Source: a virus. Taken from it: DNA of 22,346 bases. This document shows, in pieces, positions 13,949 through 22,346 of the stretch; the first letter of the stretch is position 1, and each line of letters opens with the position of its first letter. A program made the translations under genes and the position numbers. The stretch spans positions 1 to 22,346 of the IMG/VR virus record IMGVR_UViG_3300025132_000342; one strand, 5' to 3'. Under the pieces are notes generated by a model. That model made no database searches and had not been told where the DNA came from. It saw only the letters and a program-made list of their open reading frames with translations.

Positions 13949-14932
13949 TTATGGACAAGCAGTTACTGCACTAACTAATCCGTTACTATCTACATCTACC
14001 CAATAAGTGGTAGGTACCCCGCCAAAAGTTACAGGATATTGTCCTGCAGGTTGCTGTGTCACTCCATTTACATCTGCAAATGCCCAGTCATTCACCTGAA
14101 TAGAGGTAGAAATTCCAGATGCACCATGCACAGAAGCTGTATAAAAGGGTGTAGTTATAGTACCACAAGGGTCACCTATAGCACCACCATTAAAAGTGTT
14201 TAAATTATTAGGGCAATTTACTTGTATATTCCATGAATTACTTCTACATACTGCGTCTATATCTAAAGTTAAAATTTCTGGTGTATTATTAGGTTTAGGT
14301 ACAACCATAATAAAAACACCTGGAATACCATTTACTAAAGTTACATCAGAGGCATTATAAGGACCTAAAGATATAGTGCTTACTGGATTTACAGGAACAA
14401 AAGTGTTAGATGAAAAGTCATACATATAATTAATCCCTGGTACATTAGCTCCATTACTACCTAAGTTATTACTCAAATAGTCAGGGCCTGGGATATTATT
14501 ACACAGATTATAAGTTCCTCCGTTCGCTGGGTCATTATATTTCCCTACAATACCTTGAGCATAACCCCACGTAGGACTACTATATTCTGAAGCGCTTAAC
14601 CCGTCATATGTCCAAGTGACACCTGCAGGACTTGCGTTACTTTCAAATCGTATAACAACAGCACCTGTACCTGTACCTAAATTAAAGTTCACATTATATC
14701 TACCTGCTGAATCACCGCTACCTGCAATCTCTTTACTAGCACATAATATAGCGCAACTAGGGCAAGGTTGAGTAGCTAACAAAACACCACCTGACATTTC
14801 TCTGATTACACCACCAAAAGAATATAAACCGTCATCGGCTAGTATACTTAAAGCAGCATCTTTATATAATTGCGTTGCATTAGCAAAGCTATTTCCTGCA
14901 AAAAAAATTGTTTGTGAATTATTACAAGCCAT
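13949..14932 (-). CDS. Cys-rich putative receptor-binding or tail-tip protein
   Basis: A 327-residue beta-rich, Asn/Gly/Ser/Thr-rich protein. The N-terminal segment (residues 9-60) reads as IFFAGNSF, then LYKDAALSI, DGLYSFGG and a CPSC ending. The C-terminal segment (262-326) has PFYTASVHG, then AGQYPVTFGG, and closes with DVDSNGLVSAVTACP. Both resemble the final 90 residues of the 1771-residue protein, which closes with QIGAQGVVIAEGTC. The middle contains further Cys at 144, 229, 240 and 256. Such Cys-capped strand modules at protein ends suit an exposed, host-contacting position on the tail. The gene stands right after the large tail protein, where fibre or adhesin genes are often placed. 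I know no named family for it; receptor binding is inference. Confidence 0.65.
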   Translation of the reverse strand: MACNNSQTIFFAGNSFANATQLYKDAALSILADDGLYSFGGVIREMSGGVLLATQPCPSCAILCASKEIAGSGDSAGRYNVNFNLGTGTGAVVIRFESNASPAGVTWTYDGLSASEYSSPTWGYAQGIVGKYNDPANGGTYNLCNNIPGPDYLSNNLGSNGANVPGINYMYDFSSNTFVPVNPVSTISLGPYNASDVTLVNGIPGVFIMVVPKPNNTPEILTLDIDAVCRSNSWNIQVNCPNNLNTFNGGAIGDPCGTITTPFYTASVHGASGISTSIQVNDWAFADVNGVTQQPAGQYPVTFGGVPTTYWVDVDSNGLVSAVTACP

Positions 14933-14947
14933 ATTTTATTTTATTTT

Positions 14948-17900
14948 TTAACATGTTCCTTCTGCTATTACTACTCCTTGAGCACCTATTTGAATCCATC
15001 TCTTTGGTAATATCGAAGGAGAGACCGCGCTAACAATATAAAAGCCTGACGTTTTAAACGGTGCCCCACAATTAATAGTAGAATAAACCACATCTGCAAT
15101 AGTAGGAATAGACCCATTCCCTAAGAAAGAGAATATATTATTATTTCCTTCTTGCGGGCTAGTTACATCTGTAGTGCATGCGGCTTGCGCGGTGTCTCTA
15201 TAAGGACCCATAAATATATTTTTACATGGTACCACACAAGTACAACATACATCTTGTGCAGTACTTGCAACTCCACCAATTATAGGAGGACAGTAACACA
15301 CCTCTTGTGAACTAATAAGCCTTAAATCCCATATTAAATATAAATAATTATTAACGTCAGGAATAGTAAAAGTTGTTTCCGTAGCTTCATATATATCTGG
15401 AGCAGGATTACTAATTGGAGAAACTTCAGAGCTTGCACTTAATAAAGATTGTAAGTCTGCTGAAGTATTTAAATATTCTGTATTAGAAGAGAGTATTCTA
15501 AACTTATGATAGTTAGGATTAAAATCAAAAGTATCTGTATTAATTTTTTCTGTTTTTAATGTTATATCCGTACCTGTATAAGGGAATACACCTAATGATC
15601 TAACCCCTGTATTAGAAACGTATTCAGAAGCTTGAATCGTAGTTAAGTTTGCAGGAGAAATATCTCCGAATGGACTAATAGTAGTACCATCTGTCCATTG
15701 ATATTTAGTATGAATAGATTGCCCCGTATAGTTATTACTAGATAAAACAACTTGAATTACTGTTATATTTTTTATAGGAGGACACTCTACTGTTATTTCA
15801 TAGCTAGATGCTTCGTTTGGTGTTATAAGAACATTACATGTAGTAGGAGTATTTGTAGTTTTATTAAAAGTTAAAGTTCCAGAACTGGTAGCGTTTGAAA
15901 CTGTAGCTACCGTCCCTCCACTCCATGTGATAGTAATATTAATACTCCCTGATGTAATAATATATGGAATATCAATCGTGCCTACCACTAACCCTAAGTT
16001 TACATCATAAGTAACACTGGCCTCAGAATTTTGATGTTGACTACGCTGACCGCAAGGCACTATAGTAGGCGGCACAGGTACAGCAATTAAGTTTGTTCCT
16101 AATACATACTCGTTCATATAAGGGTCATACCCTCCTAATTTCTGTGTAGTCAGTTGAGCAATAAAAGTGTCTCTAAACCATGAGTTCATATTAGCTTGTG
16201 ATATAACTTGTATCTGATCGTTTTTTGCGCTAGCTCCTCTTAAGTTTATAACCGCCCCTCTTTTAGCATCTGTAAAAAACATATCATAACCCCAAGAAAC
16301 AAAACTTTCAGGATTAAAACTTATACCATACTCTTCTATTCTTGCTATTTGTGTTCCTAATATTGTAGGCTTAGATACAATAGCACCCCCTCCTGTAGCA
16401 TCGCTAATAAGACTTTTATCTGCTAACACATATGTTATTCTATCTTCTTGTAAAGTAAGTATATCTGTTTCTCGTGCGTGCAATAATTGTATAGGTCCAA
16501 AGACAGTTTCACAATCTTTAAAATTAGCTAGCCCTAAATTAAATTCATTAAGATTATTAACATTAGCAGAGCTTACATAGATACCACTATAAGTCATACC
16601 AGCAAATCTATCGGCCTCTTTAAAATCTTGTTGTGATACAGCTAATGTTCTTTCTCCTAATTGAAAATATTTTGTTATAGGACTATCATATATTCTATAA
16701 CTTTCTACACCATTTCCAAATGTATAACAATTATATGCATCTAATATTGTTATTAAAGGCTGTGTAGCAGTTTGGTCTTGCGCTACTAAGGGGTCAGCTA
16801 AAGAATAAGCAGGAGGAGTAGTAGTAAATTTTTGTTTTGCCATATGAAATTTCTGACCCCCTGGAGTGTAAGATTTTATCTCCAATAAATTAGATGCGTC
16901 AAAAAATAAATTTGGATCTGGTTCTGTTGGCTCTGTTTCAAAAACAAATACTCCAGCGGTTCTTCTTACTTCAATTTCTAAATTTAAATGTCCATAAAAA
17001 ACACCCATATTATCCCACGAAACCTCATCACATGTAACTAAAGAACTAGCTACCATAAAAAACATTTTACCGTTAGATAATTGCCCTAACTGTGCTACGA
17101 GTTCGTTGTCTGTAGCGGAAGGGGGAGGTAAAAATTCTGAACCATTGAATGGTATAGGTTGTTGTAATATAGGGTCAAAACTAATATCTAAACCATCTAT
17201 GTTACTAACCCCTGGGGAGTTAGTTTGCATTTGACTTTGTAAATCATCTCCAATAGCCCAAGCATGAAAATTAGGATAGTTAGTAGAAGAAGTAAAAGTT
17301 TTATTATAATATATACCTTTCGCACAATCACTCCCCCCTCTCCATGTATTTGTTTTAATCACAATAGTTGATCCTGCAGGAATATCATACGGTACTCCAT
17401 TTGCATCATTAACGGAGTAGGTAGTAATAGCCTCTGCTCCTGCTGGTAAGTTTATAGCAGCTATTAAACCTGGTGTTATACCTCCAAACAATACTCCCGC
17501 CACTGCAGACCATACATAAGTAGTGTCTACATCGGTTTGTATATGCATGTTGCCATACATATAATTAGCTGCCTCGTCTTGTTCTATACTCCATCCGTCA
17601 GGCTTTAATAACATATATAATCCTGCTAGAGAAAATTCTGTAATTCCTTTTCCAGAAAAAGATTGTATATCTAATATTACCGACTTAGCTTCACTTAATA
17701 CAGGTCCTAATGAATCTTGTTTAACATATAATATATCCCCTGTCTTTAATATATTTTGATTTTGACCTTCGAGTCTAAACCATACTTGCCCTGGGTCATT
17801 ATTTATTGCTACAGGTAAACCTGAGTTTCCCTCTGCACTTCCATCTTGTTGGTAAAATACATTAGAGAAAACAGTGTTATAATCTCCTTGACTTGGCTTT

Positions 17901-20263
17901 ACTACAAATTTATAATGCGTAGCCCAATATGGTGGCACATTATTTAAATTAACTTTTATTTTATTTCTAAACACTGATTTATTTGGTTTAAAATAAACAG
18001 TATTTTCTGTGCTTGTAAGAACTGTAGAAGCTCTAGCATATTCATCCATATATACTATACCAACCTCATAATCTCGGTTAGAATGTAAGCTGCTAGTTTC
18101 AAAGTCTAAAGCGTAAGCTGCGCTAGATCCCGATGCAAGAAAATTATAATATCTATAAGCTTCTGCATAATTACCTGAGCCAGTACCATCGGCAGAAAAA
18201 TATTTTGTAGCAGGAACTTGAAGAGAAAATGTTGTACCCCCTGCCGCGGGTGGAGTGTATAAAAATCCTTGAGCAGGACAAATCGCAGGAGTATTGTTAA
18301 CAGCATTTATTATGTATGGAATATCCTCTACATCTAATCCTGCATAATCATTATTTGCAGTTAAAGCTAATTCTAATTCAGTGTCACTTACAATTTGAAC
18401 GATTGTAGTTTGTTGAGATGTACTACCATTTATAACTACATCACCAACTTGAATAGGAGGCGAGAGAGTATTAAAGTTCACAGTAGTGTCAGTTAAAAAA
18501 GTTGGGGTTGCATCTGTAGTTGTACTATTAAGTAGCTGTTGTCCGCCACAATCAGTTGGAAAAGGGATAGTGTCTAAAAATGTACCAACTACAGGGAGGC
18601 ATGTGTTTGTAATACCCCCTGTAACTAAAGTAAAATTAGTCCCTGTCATAGGGGTTTCAGCTGTGTTATAAAATTTATCACTTAACGTCCCTCCTAATGC
18701 ACTGTTGTTACAAGGATATAAATCTTGAACTAGATAACTATCATTTGGAGGACCAAAACCTTGGGATAAACTCCCTCCAATTCTGTTTTTAAATTCCTGA
18801 GAGGTAAGCATTGCTTCAACACTTTGATATTCTTGAGGACAAATAAAGGTCATTGAAATAAAAAAGGGAGAAGGCTGCTGCTGTGTTACTCCTGCGCATG
18901 AACCAGCTAAATTAACATTACAGTTTGAAAATACATCTGTAGTTTGCTGTATACTAAATTGAAAACTAATCGTGGTGTTCTGTGCAATAGGAGTATCTAG
19001 GCCCGCTAAATCAAATGTTATCTTTGAATCAACCTCTGTGTGTGGACCACCTACCGTATCAATAGTATAAGCATCGCCTGTAGAAGTTACAGGCGCAGCT
19101 AAAACTTCACCTGCTATAGGCTCGCTAATTCCATTTAAACTGTAATCTAAAGCAATAAATGGACCGTCTTCAGTTTTTCTTAAATCATAACCATCTACAA
19201 TGTTTCCATATACCAACCTGTTCCCTTGAATAGTTTGGGCTTTAGCTAATCTAGGAACATTATCATACTGTCGTAATAACTCATCAGCCCCTAGTGTAGT
19301 ATATATTTCACTATTAGTAAATTGAATTGTAACAAAATTATTATCAGCCCAACCTTGATCTTCTTTTATATATCTTTTGATAACATATATAACGTTAGAT
19401 ATACTTTGTTTATATAATAAATCTACTTCTTTTACTCTTTTGCTTCCTGTAGAAAAAGTAACATTACACCCATTATATTTATTTTCCATTCCTTGATTCC
19501 AGAAATTCTGTAAACTTAATTGAAAAAAGTTGGGTTGAAAGGCAGGGTCAGAAAATAAAGAGGTAGCACTATACTGTCCATCCTCATATCTATATCTATA
19601 TGCAAAAGACAAAAACCTTGTCTCCATATAATTTTCTTCTCCTGCAAGCTGTAATAATTCTACGTGAGGAGAACCTAAAGGAGCAATCTGCCCAGTAGTA
19701 TAATCTTCAAAACCTGGCGGCTTTACTATTACACTTACATCCTCTTCCTCCAGTACAGTATCTAGTCCTCCAGTAGGTTCATCATAATTTCTAGTCACAT
19801 TTATTACTCTAGGAGGATTATAATCATCGGTAAAAAATAATAAGTTTTCAATCTTCGATACTCCTGTAACAAGATATTTAGAATTAAAATTTAAAACTTC
19901 TGTACTAACTACGTGATAAATTAAAGTATTACTATTAGTATTAAAAGACACTATCATGTCTACGACACCTGTACTAGGAGAATTAGGGTTATTTTCATCA
20001 TGTACAAACCAATAAAGAGTTTCGTTTATACCATCTTCAAAACAGCCTATAGTCCTTGCATTAGCAGTTAAATTAGCACCCCCATACTGAAGGTTAGCTA
20101 ATAAAGAGTTGCCTTTAGAATTTTCTACAGCTCCTATCTCAGTATTTTCTGTAGAGCCTAAACGCACGTTAAGTGCATCAATATACTCACCTGAACTAAT
20201 TAAGCGTTCGTCCACGCTTTTATTCATTCTGCCCAGTATAAAATTTGTTAAAGTTATTGGCAT
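14948..20263 (-). CDS. Very large tail / stabilization-type structural protein (T7 gp12 position, crAss muzzle-like)
   Basis: A 1771-residue beta-rich protein. The N-terminus (residues 7-60: FILGRMNKSVDERLISSGEY, a DALNVRLGS stretch, then AVENSKGN) is the opening I associate with large tail or packaged-DNA stabilization proteins of marine podophages and crAss-like phages. FAYRYRYEDGQYSATSLFSDP (219-240) is a second such landmark. Residues about 580-655 hold an inserted beta module with VGDVVINGST. Residues about 1320-1400 (SWGYDMFFTDAKRGAVINL, an IQVIS segment, then GGYDPYMNEYVLG) look like propeller-type strands. About 1410-1500 resembles an Ig-like sandwich. The last 115 residues are Cys-rich (C1656, 1658, 1673, 1674, 1676, 1680, 1696, 1732, 1771). 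T7 gp12 has 794 residues, so this is over twice as long. The gene follows the 306-residue gene by one base (TAGGATG). It probably forms the tail nozzle or muzzle and carries host-contact domains. Confidence 0.75.
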   Translation of the reverse strand: MPITLTNFILGRMNKSVDERLISSGEYIDALNVRLGSTENTEIGAVENSKGNSLLANLQYGGANLTANARTIGCFEDGINETLYWFVHDENNPNSPSTGVVDMIVSFNTNSNTLIYHVVSTEVLNFNSKYLVTGVSKIENLLFFTDDYNPPRVINVTRNYDEPTGGLDTVLEEEDVSVIVKPPGFEDYTTGQIAPLGSPHVELLQLAGEENYMETRFLSFAYRYRYEDGQYSATSLFSDPAFQPNFFQLSLQNFWNQGMENKYNGCNVTFSTGSKRVKEVDLLYKQSISNVIYVIKRYIKEDQGWADNNFVTIQFTNSEIYTTLGADELLRQYDNVPRLAKAQTIQGNRLVYGNIVDGYDLRKTEDGPFIALDYSLNGISEPIAGEVLAAPVTSTGDAYTIDTVGGPHTEVDSKITFDLAGLDTPIAQNTTISFQFSIQQTTDVFSNCNVNLAGSCAGVTQQQPSPFFISMTFICPQEYQSVEAMLTSQEFKNRIGGSLSQGFGPPNDSYLVQDLYPCNNSALGGTLSDKFYNTAETPMTGTNFTLVTGGITNTCLPVVGTFLDTIPFPTDCGGQQLLNSTTTDATPTFLTDTTVNFNTLSPPIQVGDVVINGSTSQQTTIVQIVSDTELELALTANNDYAGLDVEDIPYIINAVNNTPAICPAQGFLYTPPAAGGTTFSLQVPATKYFSADGTGSGNYAEAYRYYNFLASGSSAAYALDFETSSLHSNRDYEVGIVYMDEYARASTVLTSTENTVYFKPNKSVFRNKIKVNLNNVPPYWATHYKFVVKPSQGDYNTVFSNVFYQQDGSAEGNSGLPVAINNDPGQVWFRLEGQNQNILKTGDILYVKQDSLGPVLSEAKSVILDIQSFSGKGITEFSLAGLYMLLKPDGWSIEQDEAANYMYGNMHIQTDVDTTYVWSAVAGVLFGGITPGLIAAINLPAGAEAITTYSVNDANGVPYDIPAGSTIVIKTNTWRGGSDCAKGIYYNKTFTSSTNYPNFHAWAIGDDLQSQMQTNSPGVSNIDGLDISFDPILQQPIPFNGSEFLPPPSATDNELVAQLGQLSNGKMFFMVASSLVTCDEVSWDNMGVFYGHLNLEIEVRRTAGVFVFETEPTEPDPNLFFDASNLLEIKSYTPGGQKFHMAKQKFTTTPPAYSLADPLVAQDQTATQPLITILDAYNCYTFGNGVESYRIYDSPITKYFQLGERTLAVSQQDFKEADRFAGMTYSGIYVSSANVNNLNEFNLGLANFKDCETVFGPIQLLHARETDILTLQEDRITYVLADKSLISDATGGGAIVSKPTILGTQIARIEEYGISFNPESFVSWGYDMFFTDAKRGAVINLRGASAKNDQIQVISQANMNSWFRDTFIAQLTTQKLGGYDPYMNEYVLGTNLIAVPVPPTIVPCGQRSQHQNSEASVTYDVNLGLVVGTIDIPYIITSGSINITITWSGGTVATVSNATSSGTLTFNKTTNTPTTCNVLITPNEASSYEITVECPPIKNITVIQVVLSSNNYTGQSIHTKYQWTDGTTISPFGDISPANLTTIQASEYVSNTGVRSLGVFPYTGTDITLKTEKINTDTFDFNPNYHKFRILSSNTEYLNTSADLQSLLSASSEVSPISNPAPDIYEATETTFTIPDVNNYLYLIWDLRLISSQEVCYCPPIIGGVASTAQDVCCTCVVPCKNIFMGPYRDTAQAACTTDVTSPQEGNNNIFSFLGNGSIPTIADVVYSTINCGAPFKTSGFYIVSAVSPSILPKRWIQIGAQGVVIAEGTC

Positions 20264-20264
20264 C

Positions 20265-21185
20265 CTATTTTATAATTTTATTCTGACCTCTTAAATTTTG
20301 TAATAATCTACCAGGATGTATGTTGCTTAATCTTAATTTAGCATTACGTAGTAAAGAAGATTTGTCTTTTCTAGTTCTGTTAACTATATATTCAGGAATA
20401 CCGTATTTTCCATTTAATAAAGCATATCGTATATAAGCATAGATAAAGTCTTCAAATAATTTATTTACACTTACATTAGCATCATCCCCTCCTTCTAAAC
20501 CATCCGATACATACTCTAAGACAACTAACTTACCCGACATATCAGATGTGAAATTTATAACACCTCCTTTTTTATTTATACTGAATGTTGGATTAATGTT
20601 AGCTGTCTCAGTATTTAAACCAAAACGTGCGCCGATGTTGTAATCAAAGTACCATGCTCCATCTACATTCCACCCCATCACACCATGGTATGGCCCATCA
20701 CCTAGGTACATGTTTTTTTGCTGACCATCCAACCTTTGCTTATCAAAGAATGAGTTATCAGGTTTTAATACATTACCATCTATATCAAATAATATATTAC
20801 AGTCATTATCTTGTAAGTATGCTCCACTCCAATTAGTCTGTATATTTTCTGTCATTGGATATAACATACCGTTTTGCTCTAAAGATATTCTTACCCAATT
20901 AACATAGTCGGGAGGTAAAACAAAACGTAATTGATCACATACCGTAAGCTCTAATATTTTTATCTCTTTCATCGCATCGTAGTTCAATTCTTGTATTCCT
21001 CGTTTTGCGTGAAATAAAACTTGATAACGATTTATATTATTAATAAGCTCATTATTACCTTGATACATTAACATAAAATTATTTACAATATCTTCTAAGC
21101 TAACGTATTGGTATGAACCCCAGTTAGAGTCTGTTGGGACATTCCCCCCATTTTCATAATATTGATAATCTGTAATGTATGCCAT
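20265..21185 (-). CDS. Putative head-tail connector / tail tubular-type protein
   Basis: A 306-residue protein. The segment around residues 29-100 has an order I associate with connector or ring proteins of marine podophages and crAss-like phages: SLEDIVNNFMLMYQGN, INRYQVLFHAKRGIQELNYD, then ELTVCDQLRFVLPPDYVNWV and RISL. An aromatic, Asp/Asn-rich strand region (about 110-230) follows. A helical C-terminal part (243-300) has LFEDFIYAYIRYALLNGKYG and a basic end (RTRKDKSSLLRNAKLRL). It probably docks to the portal or to the ring beneath it and so links head and tail, as T7 gp11 or P22 gp4 do. The two-base gap to the preceding 320-residue gene and one-base gap to the large tail gene indicate a co-translated set. 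Paralogous ring versus adaptor identity cannot be decided without structure comparison. The stop is TAG. Confidence 0.75.
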   Translation of the reverse strand: MAYITDYQYYENGGNVPTDSNWGSYQYVSLEDIVNNFMLMYQGNNELINNINRYQVLFHAKRGIQELNYDAMKEIKILELTVCDQLRFVLPPDYVNWVRISLEQNGMLYPMTENIQTNWSGAYLQDNDCNILFDIDGNVLKPDNSFFDKQRLDGQQKNMYLGDGPYHGVMGWNVDGAWYFDYNIGARFGLNTETANINPTFSINKKGGVINFTSDMSGKLVVLEYVSDGLEGGDDANVSVNKLFEDFIYAYIRYALLNGKYGIPEYIVNRTRKDKSSLLRNAKLRLSNIHPGRLLQNLRGQNKIIK

Positions 21186-21187
21186 AG

Positions 21188-22150
21188 TTATGATGTTTCT
21201 TGTGTTTCAGTATTTTCTTCTGCTTTTCCAAAATTATAAACGTCTGCTTCTCGAATTTCTATACCAACGTATTGACAAATCTTGGCAATTAATGTTGGCT
21301 CATCCGATTTAGGTAATTCAAAATCTTGAAAGTCAGCTTGGGTAGCGTCAAAAATTGGCTCTCCTACCCCTATATTTATATATGTCCATTTTGGAGCATA
21401 TGGGTATCTAATATATTGAGAACGTATAGCTCCCTTCTGCATAATAGTAGTAGGATATACTGTAATATTATTAGCGTCTAATACGTATGCAGGATAACTT
21501 TTTGTAGGGGCTGTAAGTAAAGAGTTAGTTAAATAAAATATTTTATTTTGATCTACTCTTTCTACCTCTTTAATTTTTGTATCTGAATATATAACATAGT
21601 CATTACCTATTACAAAAATATCCTCACTTAAACTAATAGTTCCTGTTCCAGGTGTATCAACTTTAGTTATATAAGCCTCCCGTAAAGTAGTGGTATTTAC
21701 AATAATACTACCAATAGGTGGGGTTGGTGCAGAGTTGGGTATATTAGTCCATACCGCAGACTGTGTTGCATCTGTTATAGTGTTACCTAATGCTGTTCCT
21801 GTAATAGTTCCTGAGTATAAAGGTGTTGAATAATAAAATAATTTATTTATTAAATAGTAATCCGATGGTAAAGCGTAAGTGTTAGCGTTTACTTGAGACA
21901 AAAAAACTTGCATCGAAAAAGTGTCCATCACTTCAGATAAATTTTTATTTATATCTGCATATCCTATTCCTGATTGTCTAGCATTTTCTTTTTGAGTCCA
22001 TGTATTATATACATAAAAATAATCTTCAAACATATCCATCTGTGCTTGCTGTGCATACAAGTTAAAATCTTGTGGGGATATATAACCGTAGTTATTTTTA
22101 TTTGCTATTGCTAATACAGTATTTCTTACTTCGTTTATTGATGCTGCCAT
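21188..22150 (-). CDS. Putative connector / tail adaptor protein with inserted beta module
   Basis: A 320-residue protein. Its N-terminal helical part (residues 5-50: INEVRNTVLAIANKNNYGYI, then SPQDFNLYAQQAQMDMFEDY) is of a type I associate with structural proteins of uncultured marine phages, found next to the 306-residue type. The strands LPSDYYLINKLFYY follow at 94-107. Residues about 112-190 look like an inserted beta module (TDATQS, then PPIGSIIVNTTT, REAYITKVD, GTISLSEDIFVIGNDYVIY), similar to one in the 1771-residue protein. The domain then resumes through IFYLTNSLL and ends in an acidic tail (EENTETQETS). It probably acts in the connector or upper tail. It is preceded by the longest gap of the operon (51 bases), which carries a possible -7 promoter element. 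Confidence 0.75.
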   Translation of the reverse strand: MAASINEVRNTVLAIANKNNYGYISPQDFNLYAQQAQMDMFEDYFYVYNTWTQKENARQSGIGYADINKNLSEVMDTFSMQVFLSQVNANTYALPSDYYLINKLFYYSTPLYSGTITGTALGNTITDATQSAVWTNIPNSAPTPPIGSIIVNTTTLREAYITKVDTPGTGTISLSEDIFVIGNDYVIYSDTKIKEVERVDQNKIFYLTNSLLTAPTKSYPAYVLDANNITVYPTTIMQKGAIRSQYIRYPYAPKWTYINIGVGEPIFDATQADFQDFELPKSDEPTLIAKICQYVGIEIREADVYNFGKAEENTETQETS

Positions 22151-22168
22151 ATTATATAAACATTTCTA

Positions 22169-22176
22169 CAAAGATA
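22169..22176 (-). promoter_or_regulatory. Candidate Bacteroidota -7 promoter element before the connector genes
   Basis: On the - strand this reads TATCTTTG, matching TAnnTTTG, 18 bases before the ATG of the 320-residue gene. It shares the nine-base core TTATCTTTG with the site before the GNAT-like gene. The 51-base gap (22151-22201) also holds an A8 tract and a GAGGAGGG stretch on the + strand, but no hairpin. A -33 element at the normal distance is not evident, so this is a suggestion only. Confidence 0.4.
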
Positions 22177-22201
22177 ACAAAAAAAAGAGGAGGGTAATTT
22201 A

Positions 22202-22346
22202 TTACAACGTCCAGTCTGTTATTCTCATATCCGTAACTAGATCAGGTTGTATATAATTTAAAGATGGCTCATCTACTAAACGTTGAAGAGCTAGTATTAC
22301 ATTACCTGTAAACCCAAGTGTTGCACCTGTACATGTAAGTGTAGCT
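22202..22346 (-). CDS. 3' end of an upstream structural gene (partial)
   Basis: On the - strand an open frame enters from the right edge and runs 47 codons to a TAA at 22202-22204. The visible residues begin ATLTCTGATLGFTG, continue through NVILALQRLVDEPSLNYI and end TDMRITDWTL. The length is too short to name a family. It is in the same direction as the whole structural operon and ends 51 bases before the connector gene, so it is probably another head or connector gene of the same transcript. It was found by translating the reverse strand at the window edge. The frame has no start inside the window. Confidence 0.7.
   Translation of the reverse strand, partial: ATLTCTGATLGFTGNVILALQRLVDEPSLNYIQPDLVTDMRITDWTL

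Noticed and set aside
366-20267. Possible recoding of TAG to glutamine, known in some crAss-like phages
   Set aside because: TAG is the natural stop of the 117-, 136-, 245- and 306-residue genes, each followed within a few bases by the next gene or by a terminator-like hairpin. No read-through is needed.
1-22346. CRISPR arrays, insertion sequences, integrase or attachment sites
   Set aside because: No regularly spaced repeats, transposase or integrase motif, or terminal inverted repeats were seen. The only sizeable repeat is the 50-bp pair inside the giant gene.

Overview
The window is a dense, AT-rich stretch of double-stranded DNA phage genome. It carries part of a virion-structure (tail and DNA-ejection) module and part of an accessory or early module. 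The host is most likely a member of the Bacteroidota, perhaps marine or other aquatic. Reasons: start codons lie in A/T-rich sequence with no convincing Shine-Dalgarno motif; two intergenic regions carry a TAnnTTTG-type -7 promoter element; and several proteins recall families from Flavobacteriia phages, crAss-like phages and uncultured marine podophages. Those family calls are made from memory of sequence patterns, not from a search. TAG is used as a normal stop, so code 11 fits.

Layout: positions 1-2395 hold seven small genes on the + strand: unknown, DnaA domain IV-like protein, unknown, acidic unknown, HNH nuclease-like protein, small conserved phage protein, unknown. They overlap or abut, except for one 113-base gap (720-832) containing a strong hairpin followed by eight T. 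From 2397 to the right end everything is on the - strand, as one tightly packed operon of ten genes read right to left with gaps of 1 to 51 bases. The two modules converge with a single base between their stop codons.

The - strand operon, in transcription order: the tail end of an upstream gene, two connector or tail-adaptor-like proteins (320 and 306 aa), a very large tail protein (1771 aa, Cys-rich C-terminus), two probable distal tail or host-contact proteins (327 and 276 aa), a small GNAT-fold protein (136 aa), a protein with an N-terminal hydrophobic helix and coiled coil (245 aa), a helical protein (507 aa) and a giant helical, charge-rich protein (2661 aa). The order and relative sizes of the last four match T7 gp13-gp14-gp15-gp16, the internal or ejected virion proteins, and the two or three genes upstream match the place of gp11-gp12. 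The best reading is a T7-like short-tailed particle plan with greatly enlarged tail and ejection proteins.

The most notable points are: the T7-like order with a GNAT-like protein lacking the acetyl-CoA loop; the 2661-aa ejection-protein candidate with an N-terminal tandem repeat and a recent internal duplication; a Cys-capped module shared by two tail proteins; a small beta module shared by two other tail proteins; a stand-alone DnaA DNA-binding domain; and the hairpin occupying the ribosome-binding region of the gene at 833.
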